From an uncultured Clostridiaceae bacterium (lineage in GTDB: Bacteria > Bacillota > Clostridia > TANB77 > CAG-508): a stretch of DNA of 64,000 nucleotides. The notes under the pieces are model-generated. The model saw only the letters and a list, made by a program, of their open reading frames with translations. It was not told where the DNA came from and did no database searches. The stretch's first letter is position 1. The number at the start of each line of letters is the position of its first letter. The translations under genes were made by a program, and so were the position numbers. The stretch spans positions 310,001 through 374,000 of the forward strand of contig CAMPYH010000001.1 in the NCBI GenBank assembly GCA_946998225.1, written 5' to 3'. Positions 1 through 6,275 of the stretch are shown in pieces.

Positions 1-63
1 GCTAAAGAGTATATAGAAAAAATTGGAGGGTTTGAAAAATTAGCAGAATGGGGATTATTCTAA
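1..63 (+). CDS. C-terminal end of an unidentified gene
   Basis: Only the last 20 codons and the TAA stop lie in the window. The tail ends in LAEWGLF, which is not enough to assign a family. The following small gene has its own promoter, so the two need not be co-transcribed. Confidence 0.6.
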   Translation, partial: AKEYIEKIGGFEKLAEWGLF

Positions 64-79
64 AAAAACATTCAATTTC

Positions 80-108
80 TTGCTAAAAATTAAATAATGT
101 ATTATAAT
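80..108 (+). promoter_or_regulatory. Promoter for the small Cys/Asp-rich peptide
   Basis: TTGCTA at 80-85 and TATAAT at 103-108 are separated by exactly 17 bp, a near-consensus housekeeping promoter. It leaves a leader of about 75 nt before the ATG at 192. Confidence 0.7.
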
Positions 109-191
109 TTATATGTTCTTATATATGGGAAAAGCTAAATTTAGTTTTCAATTTGTTTTAGATAAAAATTTAAAGCAAAGGAGGGATACCG

Positions 192-299
192 ATGATTTTA
201 GATAAAAGAGCGCTAAACTTTTACTGTCAAGGTCCAGATGACGATGACGATGATGATGAGTGCCACTGTGAAGGAGAGTGCACTTGCGGAAAAAATTAA
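192..299 (+). CDS. 35-aa Cys/Asp-rich small peptide, function unknown
   Basis: ATG at 192 follows a strong SD (AAGGAGGG, 6 nt upstream). The product has an N-terminal MILDKRALNFYC segment, then seven consecutive Asp and a Glu, then a C-x-C-x3-C-x-C cluster (Cys24, 26, 30, 32, plus Cys12), ending GKN. It has no signal peptide or membrane helix. The gene stands alone between its own promoter (80-108) and a strong terminator (431-461). The leader-like N-terminus, acidic stretch and Cys-rich end recall Cys-rich RiPP precursors matured by radical SAM enzymes, but also small metal-binding peptides. No maturase is visible in the window, so function is open. Start and frame are well supported by the SD and the isolated transcription unit. 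Confidence 0.6.
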   Translation: MILDKRALNFYCQGPDDDDDDDECHCEGECTCGKN

Positions 300-430
300 G
301 TAAGAAACCATGCGTAGAATAACAAATTAAAGTCAATTGCAAAATGCTTTTCAAATAATCACCGTTAAGCATGTCAAAAGATTTATTTTCACCAAAAATT
401 TGATTTATCTAAAAGCATATGTAAGAAGTA

Positions 431-461
431 AAGAGGGGATATTCGTATTCCTTCTTTTTTT
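431..461 (+). terminator. Rho-independent terminator after the small peptide
   Basis: An 11-bp perfect stem (431-441 with 446-456, two G-U pairs) closes a UUCG tetraloop and is followed by a T run. It ends the peptide transcript before yhaM. Confidence 0.85.
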
Positions 462-512
462 ATATTTTGATAATTATTAAAATTTAATATATTATTACCT
501 TGAGGTGATAAT

Positions 513-1496
513 ATGAATACAATAGAAAATCAAGTAAAAATTATTAATTTAAAAGAAGGAGATACTTTTGAAGGAAAACTCTTAGTAACAAAAATTGAAG
601 AACTATTAACAAAAGGTGGCAAACCTTATGTATCAATAGATTTTTCAGATGATACTGGAAGTATTAATTCTAAAGTTTGGGACATGTCCAAAGATGAATT
701 TGGATACAAGAAAGATGAAGTGGTTTTTCTAAAGGCGGTTGTTGAAAAGTTCAAGGATCTAAAACAATTTAAAATTGCAGACATTAGTCATTTAGCTACT
801 GACGATCCAGATAATAATCCAAATGTATTTTTAAAAAGAGCTCCACTTGCTGAATCAGAAATTAAAGCAGAACTAAATAAATATATAAATATTATTTCTT
901 CTGAAAATAAAAAGTATGGAGATATAGTTAAATATATTTTAAAAAAATACAAAGATGTATTTTTAGAACATCCAGCTGCAAAAAATGTACACCACAATTA
1001 TTTAGGTGGACTTGCATATCATGTAATTAGAATGCTTAAACATGGAGAGGCACTTACAAATGTTTATACAAGTTTAAATAAGCCTTTATTACTTGCTGGT
1101 ATATTAATACATGATGCAGGTAAGATGGAAGAACTTAGAGGACTCGGAGATATTACCTACACAATTACAGGTAGACTTTTAGGACACATTGTTATTGGAG
1201 ATACTTTAATATGTGAAGCAGCAAAAGAACTTAATTTAGATTACGAAAAAGATGAAGAAGTTTTACTTTTAAGACATTTAGTACTTGCACATCATGGAAA
1301 ATTTGAATGGGGTAGTCCAGTAATTCCTATTATTCCAGAAGCAACAGCACTTCATTCTATAGATAAGCTTGATGCAGATATAGAACAATATGAAGCGGCA
1401 TATCAAGGAATAGAAAAAGGAGAAACAAGTCCAAAGGTATTTGGATTAAATGTAGAAGTATACAAAGCTAAGAATGATGGAAAAGATGTAGAGTAG
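513..1496 (+). CDS. yhaM: YhaM-type 3'-5' exoribonuclease (OB fold + HD domain)
   Basis: 327 aa, close to the usual length of YhaM (about 314). Residues 15-90 look like the OB-fold nucleic-acid-binding domain. An HD phosphohydrolase domain follows, with HHNYLGGLAYH near residue 160, HDAGK near 200 and LAHHGKFEWGSP near 259 supplying the metal-binding His/Asp residues. The family degrades RNA, and in some members DNA, from the 3' end with metal-ion catalysis in the cytoplasm. ATG 513 has an SD (GAGGTGAT) immediately upstream. It is followed closely by two small coiled-coil genes that could share its transcript up to the terminator at 2114. Assignment rests on motif order and is firm at family level. 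Confidence 0.9.
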   Translation: MNTIENQVKIINLKEGDTFEGKLLVTKIEELLTKGGKPYVSIDFSDDTGSINSKVWDMSKDEFGYKKDEVVFLKAVVEKFKDLKQFKIADISHLATDDPDNNPNVFLKRAPLAESEIKAELNKYINIISSENKKYGDIVKYILKKYKDVFLEHPAAKNVHHNYLGGLAYHVIRMLKHGEALTNVYTSLNKPLLLAGILIHDAGKMEELRGLGDITYTITGRLLGHIVIGDTLICEAAKELNLDYEKDEEVLLLRHLVLAHHGKFEWGSPVIPIIPEATALHSIDKLDADIEQYEAAYQGIEKGETSPKVFGLNVEVYKAKNDGKDVE

Positions 1497-1627
1497 AAAA
1501 GCTTTACATAATCTTGATTTGGATGGTATAATATTATTGATTTCTCTGAGCAAGTATTGTAAAGAGGAAAATATAAATATGGGACTTGCTATAACTATAG
1601 CAAAAGAAAGGACAAAAAGGTGATTAT

Positions 1628-1867
1628 ATGAAGGAAAAATTGAATTCATATCAAGAAGAAAGGGAGTTTTACACAAAGGAATTTGATCTTTTGAGAAAAT
1701 GGGAAAAAATTCTCCCAACAAAAAGAGTTGAAAGAATGATTAAAACCATAAAAAAAGAGATAATAAGTGCACATCTCCAAGCGGTAAGAACAGAAAAAAG
1801 TGAATTTGAAGAATTGCTAAATGAAAACATTGAAGCAATAAAGAAGATTGAACAAGAGGTGATATAA
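1628..1867 (+). CDS. Small charged coiled-coil protein, unknown
   Basis: 79 aa, rich in Lys and Glu with heptad-like spacing over most of its length and no signal or membrane helix, so it is probably a cytoplasmic helical protein. Its SD is AAGGTGAT, 5 nt before ATG. The stop codon overlaps the ATG of the next gene (TAATG at 1865-1869), so the pair is translationally coupled and probably acts together. I do not recognise the family. Confidence 0.7.
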   Translation: MKEKLNSYQEEREFYTKEFDLLRKWEKILPTKRVERMIKTIKKEIISAHLQAVRTEKSEFEELLNENIEAIKKIEQEVI

Positions 1868-2094
1868 TGGATTCAATTATTAACGAAGAGCTTACTAAAA
1901 AGAAAGCTTTAGAACAAGAAAGAGGTTTCATAATAGGAGTTATAGATAGATGTCATAAGCATCTAGACGAGAAAAAAGGAAATCCAAGAGTTGAGAAATT
2001 AGCTCTAATGGTTAAAAAATATGCGATTCAGGAGTATATAAGCACTATTAAAGATGAAGAAGAAATACTAGAAGCGATCATGAAAGAAATATAA
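1867..2094 (+). CDS. Small helical protein coupled to its upstream neighbour, unknown
   Basis: 75 aa, predicted mostly helical, with a central RCHKHLDEKKG stretch and an acidic C-terminus. It shares the TAATG junction with the preceding 79-aa gene. A terminator follows 20 nt downstream, closing this yhaM-linked group. No family is recognised; the pair could be an accessory to yhaM or an unrelated two-subunit complex. Confidence 0.7.
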   Translation: MDSIINEELTKKKALEQERGFIIGVIDRCHKHLDEKKGNPRVEKLALMVKKYAIQEYISTIKDEEEILEAIMKEI

Positions 2095-2113
2095 TCATAG
2101 AAATTAAAAATAG

Positions 2114-2143
2114 AAGAGCAGACTAAGCTCTTTTATTTTTTTA
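2114..2143 (+). terminator. Terminator before the rpmG operon
   Basis: AAGAGC (2114-2119) pairs with GCTCTT (2127-2132) around a 7-nt loop and is followed by a T-rich tail. Confidence 0.75.
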
Positions 2144-2159
2144 TAAACAGCATTTTTAG

Positions 2160-2188
2160 TTGACGGTATGAAGTGTTTGTGTTAAAAT
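2160..2188 (+). promoter_or_regulatory. Promoter of the rpmG-secE-nusG-rplKA operon
   Basis: TTGACG (2160-2165), 17 bp, TAAAAT (2183-2188). The leader to rpmG is about 100 nt and shows no obvious terminator. Confidence 0.7.
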
Positions 2189-2296
2189 TATTTAGCATGA
2201 AAATGCCACATCGTTTAAAAATCCTATTTGCTTCAATAGGTTTTCTATATAAAAGATGTTTAGATATATAGAAATAAAATAAAGGGAGGTAATAAT

Positions 2297-2461
2297 ATGG
2301 CAGCAAAAGGCCCAAGAGAACATATTACATTAGAGTGCACAGAATGCAAAAGAAGAAATTATCTAACTGAAAAAAATAAAAGACATAATACAGAAAGATT
2401 AGAAATAAAAAAATATTGCAAATGGTGCGATAAAAGAACAACACATAAAGAAACAAAATAA
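2297..2461 (+). CDS. rpmG: Ribosomal protein L33
   Basis: 54 aa. It has the two C-x2-C zinc-ribbon pairs of the Cys-containing L33 form: CTEC near residue 14 and CKWC near residue 41. It is a component of the 50S subunit. ATG 2297 follows AGGGAGGTAATAAT. Placement immediately before secE and nusG is the standard Gram-positive order, although the tRNA-Trp gene often found here is absent. Confidence 0.95.
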   Translation: MAAKGPREHITLECTECKRRNYLTEKNKRHNTERLEIKKYCKWCDKRTTHKETK

Positions 2462-2478
2462 GCGTTTTAGGAGTTAAA

Positions 2479-2820
2479 ATGGCGAAAAAAGAAAATAAAG
2501 ATGTAAAAAGAAATAATTCAAGTATAAAAGCTGAACTTAAAAAAGTTACTTGGCCTACAGGTAAAGAACTTTTCAAATCAACAGTAGCAGTATTTACAAT
2601 TATACTTGTAGTAGTTTTAGTTATATTTATTTCAGATACAGTTTTTACAATAGGAACTAAACAATTAACAAATACAGTTAAAAATAGACAAGAGAAAGTT
2701 AAAGAAAATTCACAAAAAACTGAATTAAAAGTAGAAAATAAAGATAAAGAAAACGAAAACAAAAAAGAAAAACAAAAAGCAGAAGATAAAAAACAAGAAG
2801 AAAAAAAGGAAAATAAATAA
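2479..2820 (+). CDS. secE: SecE preprotein translocase subunit with long charged tail
   Basis: 113 aa, against roughly 60 for typical Gram-positive SecE. Residues 12-65 are canonical: an amphipathic segment with ELKKVTWPTGKEL, then one transmembrane helix (about 35-55). SecE clamps SecY in the plasma membrane. The final 45 residues are an almost pure Lys/Glu/Asn/Gln tail with no counterpart in ordinary SecE; similar tails occur on L10, S6 and MinE here. Because the helix is followed by this tail, the tail should lie outside if the usual Nin-Cout topology holds. Position between rpmG and nusG supports the call. Confidence 0.93.
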   Translation: MAKKENKDVKRNNSSIKAELKKVTWPTGKELFKSTVAVFTIILVVVLVIFISDTVFTIGTKQLTNTVKNRQEKVKENSQKTELKVENKDKENENKKEKQKAEDKKQEEKKENK

Positions 2821-2850
2821 TACATAATTAAAATATAAAATGGAGGAAAT

Positions 2851-3402
2851 ATGGACGAAGATAAAAATACAAAATATAGTAGTGAACCAAATTGGTATGT
2901 AGTTCATACATATTCAGGATATGAACAAAAGGTAAAAAACGATCTAGAACAAAAGATTGAAAATAGAGGTCTTCAAGATTATATATTTGATATAGTTATA
3001 CCAATGGAAGAACAAATAACTATAAAAAATGGTAAATCAGAAAAGAAATTAAAAAAAGTATTTCCAGGTTATGTATTAATTAAAATGATAGTTACTGAAT
3101 CAACATGGTATATAGTAAGAAACACAACAGGAGTTACAGGTTTTGTAGGAGCAGGAACTACTCCAATTCCACTTACTAAAGAAGAAATAAGAAAATTAGG
3201 TTTTGAAGATGTTGAAATCTATTTAGATTATGAAGTTGGAGATAAAGTAGAAGTGTTAACAGGACCTTTCCAAGGTAATGTAGGAACAGTTGAAGAAGTA
3301 AATTTAGACGCTAAAAAGGCGAAAATATCTATTGAATTATTTAATAGAGAAACAATTGCAGAAGTAACTTTTGAACAAATTCAAAAAGTACAAGTAAATT
3401 AA
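2851..3402 (+). CDS. nusG: Transcription termination/antitermination factor NusG
   Basis: 183 aa, full family length. The N-terminal NGN domain starts at WYVVHTYSGYEQKVK and carries the FPGYVLIKM segment. The C-terminal KOW domain has the GDKVEVLTGPFQG signature near residues 128-142. NusG binds RNA polymerase clamp helices and modulates pausing. It sits in the standard secE-nusG-rplK order with an 11-nt gap to rplK. Confidence 0.97.
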   Translation: MDEDKNTKYSSEPNWYVVHTYSGYEQKVKNDLEQKIENRGLQDYIFDIVIPMEEQITIKNGKSEKKLKKVFPGYVLIKMIVTESTWYIVRNTTGVTGFVGAGTTPIPLTKEEIRKLGFEDVEIYLDYEVGDKVEVLTGPFQGNVGTVEEVNLDAKKAKISIELFNRETIAEVTFEQIQKVQVN

Positions 3403-3413
3403 AGGAGAATAAA

Positions 3414-3842
3414 ATGGCTGAAAAGAAAATAGAATCAGTAGTAAAATTACAAATTGAAGCAGGAAAAGCATCACCAGCTCCTCCAGTAGGACCAGCATTA
3501 GGATCTACAGGTGTTAATATAATGGAGTTTGTTAAAGCTTTTAATGATAGAACAGCAGATAAAATGGGAGATATAATTCCAGTTGTTTTAACTGTTTATC
3601 AAGATAAATCTTTTGATTTTATAACAAAGGTTTCACCTGTTTCACAATTAATTAAAAAAGAATTACATATTAAAAGTGGTTCTGGTGAACCAAATAAAAA
3701 CAAAGTTGCAAAACTTACAAAAGAACAAGTTAAGAAAATTGCAGAAACAAAAATGCCAGATTTAAATGCTGCATCTTTAGAAACAGCTATGAAAATGGTT
3801 GAAGGAACTGCAAGATCAATGGGAATAACTGTTGAAAAATAA
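3414..3842 (+). CDS. rplK: Ribosomal protein L11
   Basis: 142 aa, the usual length. The N-terminal signature with SPAPPVGPALGSTGVNIMEF and the C-terminal rRNA-binding domain ending GTARSMGITVE are intact. L11 forms the GTPase-associated stalk base of the 50S subunit. An SD (AAAGGAG) precedes ATG 3414. Confidence 0.97.
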   Translation: MAEKKIESVVKLQIEAGKASPAPPVGPALGSTGVNIMEFVKAFNDRTADKMGDIIPVVLTVYQDKSFDFITKVSPVSQLIKKELHIKSGSGEPNKNKVAKLTKEQVKKIAETKMPDLNAASLETAMKMVEGTARSMGITVEK

Positions 3843-3865
3843 TAAAATTTAAATTTAAAATAAAA

Positions 3866-3892
3866 TTGGGAGAGGAAACTCGAAAAAACCAA
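3866..3892 (+). promoter_or_regulatory. Candidate L1-binding autoregulatory site between rplK and rplA
   Basis: TTGG (3866-3869) can pair with CCAA (3889-3892) around a GGGAG...ACC core containing a short GAG/CTC hairpin. The GGGAG-loop-ACC arrangement resembles L1-binding sites described in rplK/rplA mRNAs, where free L1 represses its own operon. This rests on motif resemblance and position, ending 10 nt before the rplA start. Confidence 0.45.
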
Positions 3893-3902
3893 AGGAGATA
3901 AA

Positions 3903-4598
3903 ATGAAAAAAAGAGGAAAGAAATATTTAGAAAGCTTAGAGCTTATAAAAGATAAAGAAAAATATACAATTGATGAGGCATTAGAAATTTTAGAAAAACT
4001 ACCTAAGAGAAATTTTGATGAAACTGTTGAAGTTCACATTAAATTAGGTGTTGATTCAAGAAATGCAGACCAACAAGTAAGAGGAACATTAGTACTTCCT
4101 CACGGAACTGGTAAAGACAAAAAAGTTCTTGTATTTGCTAAAGGAGATAAAGCTAAAGAAGCTGAAGCAGCAGGTGCAGATTTTGTTGGAGCTGAAGATT
4201 TAGTTGAAAAAATCCAAAAAGAAAATTGGTATGATTTTGATGTTGTAGTTGCAACACCAGATATGATGGGTGTAGTAGGAAGAATTGGTAAAGAATTAGG
4301 ACCAAAAGGACTTATGCCTAATCCAAAATCTGGAACAATTACAATGAATATAGAAGATGCTGTTAAAGAAATTAAAGCAGGTAAAGTTGAATACAGACTA
4401 GATAAAACAAATATTATGCACCTTGCATTAGGTAAAGCATCTTTTGGAAAAGACAAATTAAAAGACAATATTGAAGCACTTATAGATGCAGTAAAGAAAG
4501 CTAAACCAGCAGCATCTAAAGGTAAATATTTTAGATCAGTAACAATTACAACAACAATGGGACCTGGAATTGCTATTGATGAAACAAAAATAATTTAA
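3903..4598 (+). CDS. rplA: Ribosomal protein L1
   Basis: 231 aa, full length. It has the conserved stretch GPKGLMPNPKSGT near residues 135-148 and the C-terminal RSVTITTTMGPGI. L1 forms the mobile L1 stalk at the E site and also represses its own mRNA. An SD (AAAGGAGAT) precedes ATG 3903. It ends the first ribosomal operon; a new promoter starts just downstream. Confidence 0.97.
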   Translation: MKKRGKKYLESLELIKDKEKYTIDEALEILEKLPKRNFDETVEVHIKLGVDSRNADQQVRGTLVLPHGTGKDKKVLVFAKGDKAKEAEAAGADFVGAEDLVEKIQKENWYDFDVVVATPDMMGVVGRIGKELGPKGLMPNPKSGTITMNIEDAVKEIKAGKVEYRLDKTNIMHLALGKASFGKDKLKDNIEALIDAVKKAKPAASKGKYFRSVTITTTMGPGIAIDETKII

Positions 4599-4611
4599 TT
4601 AGCAAAAATAT

Positions 4612-4640
4612 TTGCAATTAAATAAAAAACAAAGTATAAT
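4612..4640 (+). promoter_or_regulatory. Promoter of rplJ-rplL
   Basis: TTGCAA (4612-4617), 17 bp, TATAAT (4635-4640): a strong promoter giving rplJL a transcript separate from rplKA. Confidence 0.8.
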
Positions 4641-4755
4641 AAAAAACGTAATAAATACTTTTTACCAAAGACAGTTAGCAAAAAGGTAAGTCTAACCTAG
4701 GTATGTGATTAAATAATTAGAAATTTACTCCATGCCTTTTGGTATGGAGTTTTTA
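4641..4755 (+). ncRNA. L10 leader (autoregulatory mRNA leader)
   Basis: The leader between the promoter and rplJ has several short complementary segments and ends with a 10-bp stem, 4727-4736 with 4741-4750, around a TTTT loop and a T-rich tail. This gives an intrinsic terminator 28 nt before rplJ. In Bacillota, L10(L12)4 binds this leader and favours termination. Position, length and terminator fit; the kink-turn details were not folded. Confidence 0.7.
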
Positions 4756-4778
4756 TAAATAAAAATGGAGGTAGAACT

Positions 4779-5396
4779 TTGGCAAACGTAAAAATAGTTG
4801 AGAAGAAGAAAAAAGAAGTTGAAGTATTATCTAAACAAATAGAAAAAGCTGAAATAGTTTTACTTGCAAACTACAGAGGTATAACAGTAGATCTAGATAC
4901 TAAATTAAGAAGAGAAATTAGAGAACATAATGGAACATACGAAGTAGTTAGAAGTAATGCGGTTAAAAGAGCTTTTGCTAAATTAGATATAACTGTCGAT
5001 GAAAACGTTTTTGAAGGACCTACAGCAATTATTATAGCAGATGAAAATTATTTAGGAGTTTTAAAAACTATATATAAGTTTTCAAAAGAAAATGATTTTT
5101 ATGTATTAAAAGCTGGAATGATTGAAGGTCAAATAAAAACAATTGAAGAACTTAGTGTTCTTGCACAACTACCATCAAGAGAAGAACTTCTTGGAATGCT
5201 TGCTGGAACTTTATTATCTACAATTCAAAAACTTGCAATCGCTGTAAATGAAGTACAAAAAGTTAAAGAAAAAGGCGTAGAAGTTAAAGAAGAAAATAAA
5301 GAAGAAGCAAAAGCTGAAGAAGAAGTTAAAGAAGAAACAAAAGAGGTAGAAGAAACAGAAAAAGAAGAAGAAAAGAAAGAAGAAAATAAGGAGTAA
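4779..5396 (+). CDS. rplJ: Ribosomal protein L10, TTG start, long acidic tail
   Basis: 205 aa, compared with about 165-170 normally. Residues 1-165 are L10: an N-terminal rRNA-binding part with LLANYRGITVDLDTKLRREI and a C-terminal helix for L7/L12 dimers. The last 40 residues are nearly all Glu/Lys/Val and are an addition. The start is TTG, placed 6 nt after a GGAGGTAG SD and giving the expected MANVK beginning. The TAA stop lies 3 nt before rplL. Confidence 0.96.
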   Translation: MANVKIVEKKKKEVEVLSKQIEKAEIVLLANYRGITVDLDTKLRREIREHNGTYEVVRSNAVKRAFAKLDITVDENVFEGPTAIIIADENYLGVLKTIYKFSKENDFYVLKAGMIEGQIKTIEELSVLAQLPSREELLGMLAGTLLSTIQKLAIAVNEVQKVKEKGVEVKEENKEEAKAEEEVKEETKEVEETEKEEEKKEENKE

Positions 5397-5399
5397 TAA

Positions 5400-5768
5400 A
5401 TGAACGAAAAAGTTGAAAAAATATTAGAACAAATTGATGTATTAACAGTTCAAGAATTAGCAGAACTAGTTAAAGCTATTGAAGAAAAATATGAAGTATC
5501 AGCAACAGCTGTAGCAGCAGCACCAGCAGCAGCAGGAGCTGGAGAAGCAGCAGCAAAATCAGAATTTAATGTAGAATTAACAGAAATAGGTGGAAACAAA
5601 ATCCAAGTTATAAAAGTTGTTAAAGATGTATTAGGAGTTGGACTTAAAGATGCTAAAGATTTAGTAGAAAAAGCACCAGCAGTTATTAAAGAAAATGTAC
5701 CAGCAGCAGAAGCAGAAGAATTAAAAGCTAAAATAGAAGAAGCTGGAGCAACAGTAACTTTAAAATAA
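5400..5768 (+). CDS. rplL: Ribosomal protein L7/L12
   Basis: 122 aa. It has the N-terminal dimerisation helix, an Ala-rich hinge (AAAPAAAGAGEAAA near residues 38-52) and the C-terminal factor-binding domain with KIQVIKVVKDVLGVGLKDAK. It forms the multi-copy stalk that recruits translation GTPases. The gene is followed by a strong terminator rather than by rpoB, which normally comes next. Confidence 0.97.
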   Translation: MNEKVEKILEQIDVLTVQELAELVKAIEEKYEVSATAVAAAPAAAGAGEAAAKSEFNVELTEIGGNKIQVIKVVKDVLGVGLKDAKDLVEKAPAVIKENVPAAEAEELKAKIEEAGATVTLK

Positions 5769-5788
5769 TAGTTTTATAAATACATTTT

Positions 5789-5820
5789 GAAAGAAAGCCT
5801 TTGCTTTCTTTCTTTTTTTT
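5789..5820 (+). terminator. Terminator after rplL
   Basis: A perfect 10-bp stem, GAAAGAAAGC (5789-5798) with GCTTTCTTTC (5803-5812), closes a CTTT loop, followed by eight T. Confidence 0.85.
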
Positions 5821-5872
5821 TCCTTATACATGTGATACAATACAAGATACAAATTGTATTAAAAGGGAAAAA

Positions 5873-6262
5873 TTGGAAGACAGAATAAAAGAAATAAATT
5901 TAGAATTAGAAGAAATAAATAGTAAAATAAAAGTTAGTAAAAATAGAATAGATTGGCTTAAAGATGCAATTATTCAAAAACAAGATGAACTAGATAACAC
6001 TAAGTTTGATGATTTACTGTTTATATTTAATATGTTCAAAAGAGGAGAAATAAATAAACTAGAAGAAGAAAAAGAACAATACAAAAAAGATTTAACAGAT
6101 GAAAGAAAAGTAAAATGGGAGCTCGAAAACTCTAAAGAGAATTTAGAGATGGAAAAGAAGGATCTATATAATAGATTAATGAATGAAACTTTGAAAAAAG
6201 ATGATAAGGAAAAAGACAAAGACAAAGACAAATATATAGATAGAGAAATAGATATTAATTAA
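5873..6262 (+). CDS. Cytoplasmic coiled-coil protein, unknown
   Basis: The frame is open from within the rplL terminator, but the first supportable start is TTG 5873, 6 nt after AAAAGGG; this gives 129 aa. The protein is nearly continuous heptad-patterned helix with a short hydrophobic break (FDDLLFIFNMF, residues about 44-54) and a C-terminal Lys/Asp/Glu repeat. A GATACAAT element at about 5833-5840 could be its -10. It ends 13 nt before leuS, suggesting co-transcription. No family is recognised. Confidence 0.6.
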   Translation: MEDRIKEINLELEEINSKIKVSKNRIDWLKDAIIQKQDELDNTKFDDLLFIFNMFKRGEINKLEEEKEQYKKDLTDERKVKWELENSKENLEMEKKDLYNRLMNETLKKDDKEKDKDKDKYIDREIDIN

Positions 6263-6275
6263 AGATGGAGAGATT

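Noticed and set aside
2325..2825. Long minus-strand frame across rpmG and secE, and similar frames opposite most genes
   Set aside because: They lie opposite well-supported genes and translate to Phe/Leu/Ser-rich sequence, an artefact of A-rich coding strands.
5801..6262. Start of the coiled-coil protein inside the rplL terminator
   Set aside because: The first 24 codons cover the terminator; TTG 5873 has an SD and is the first plausible start.
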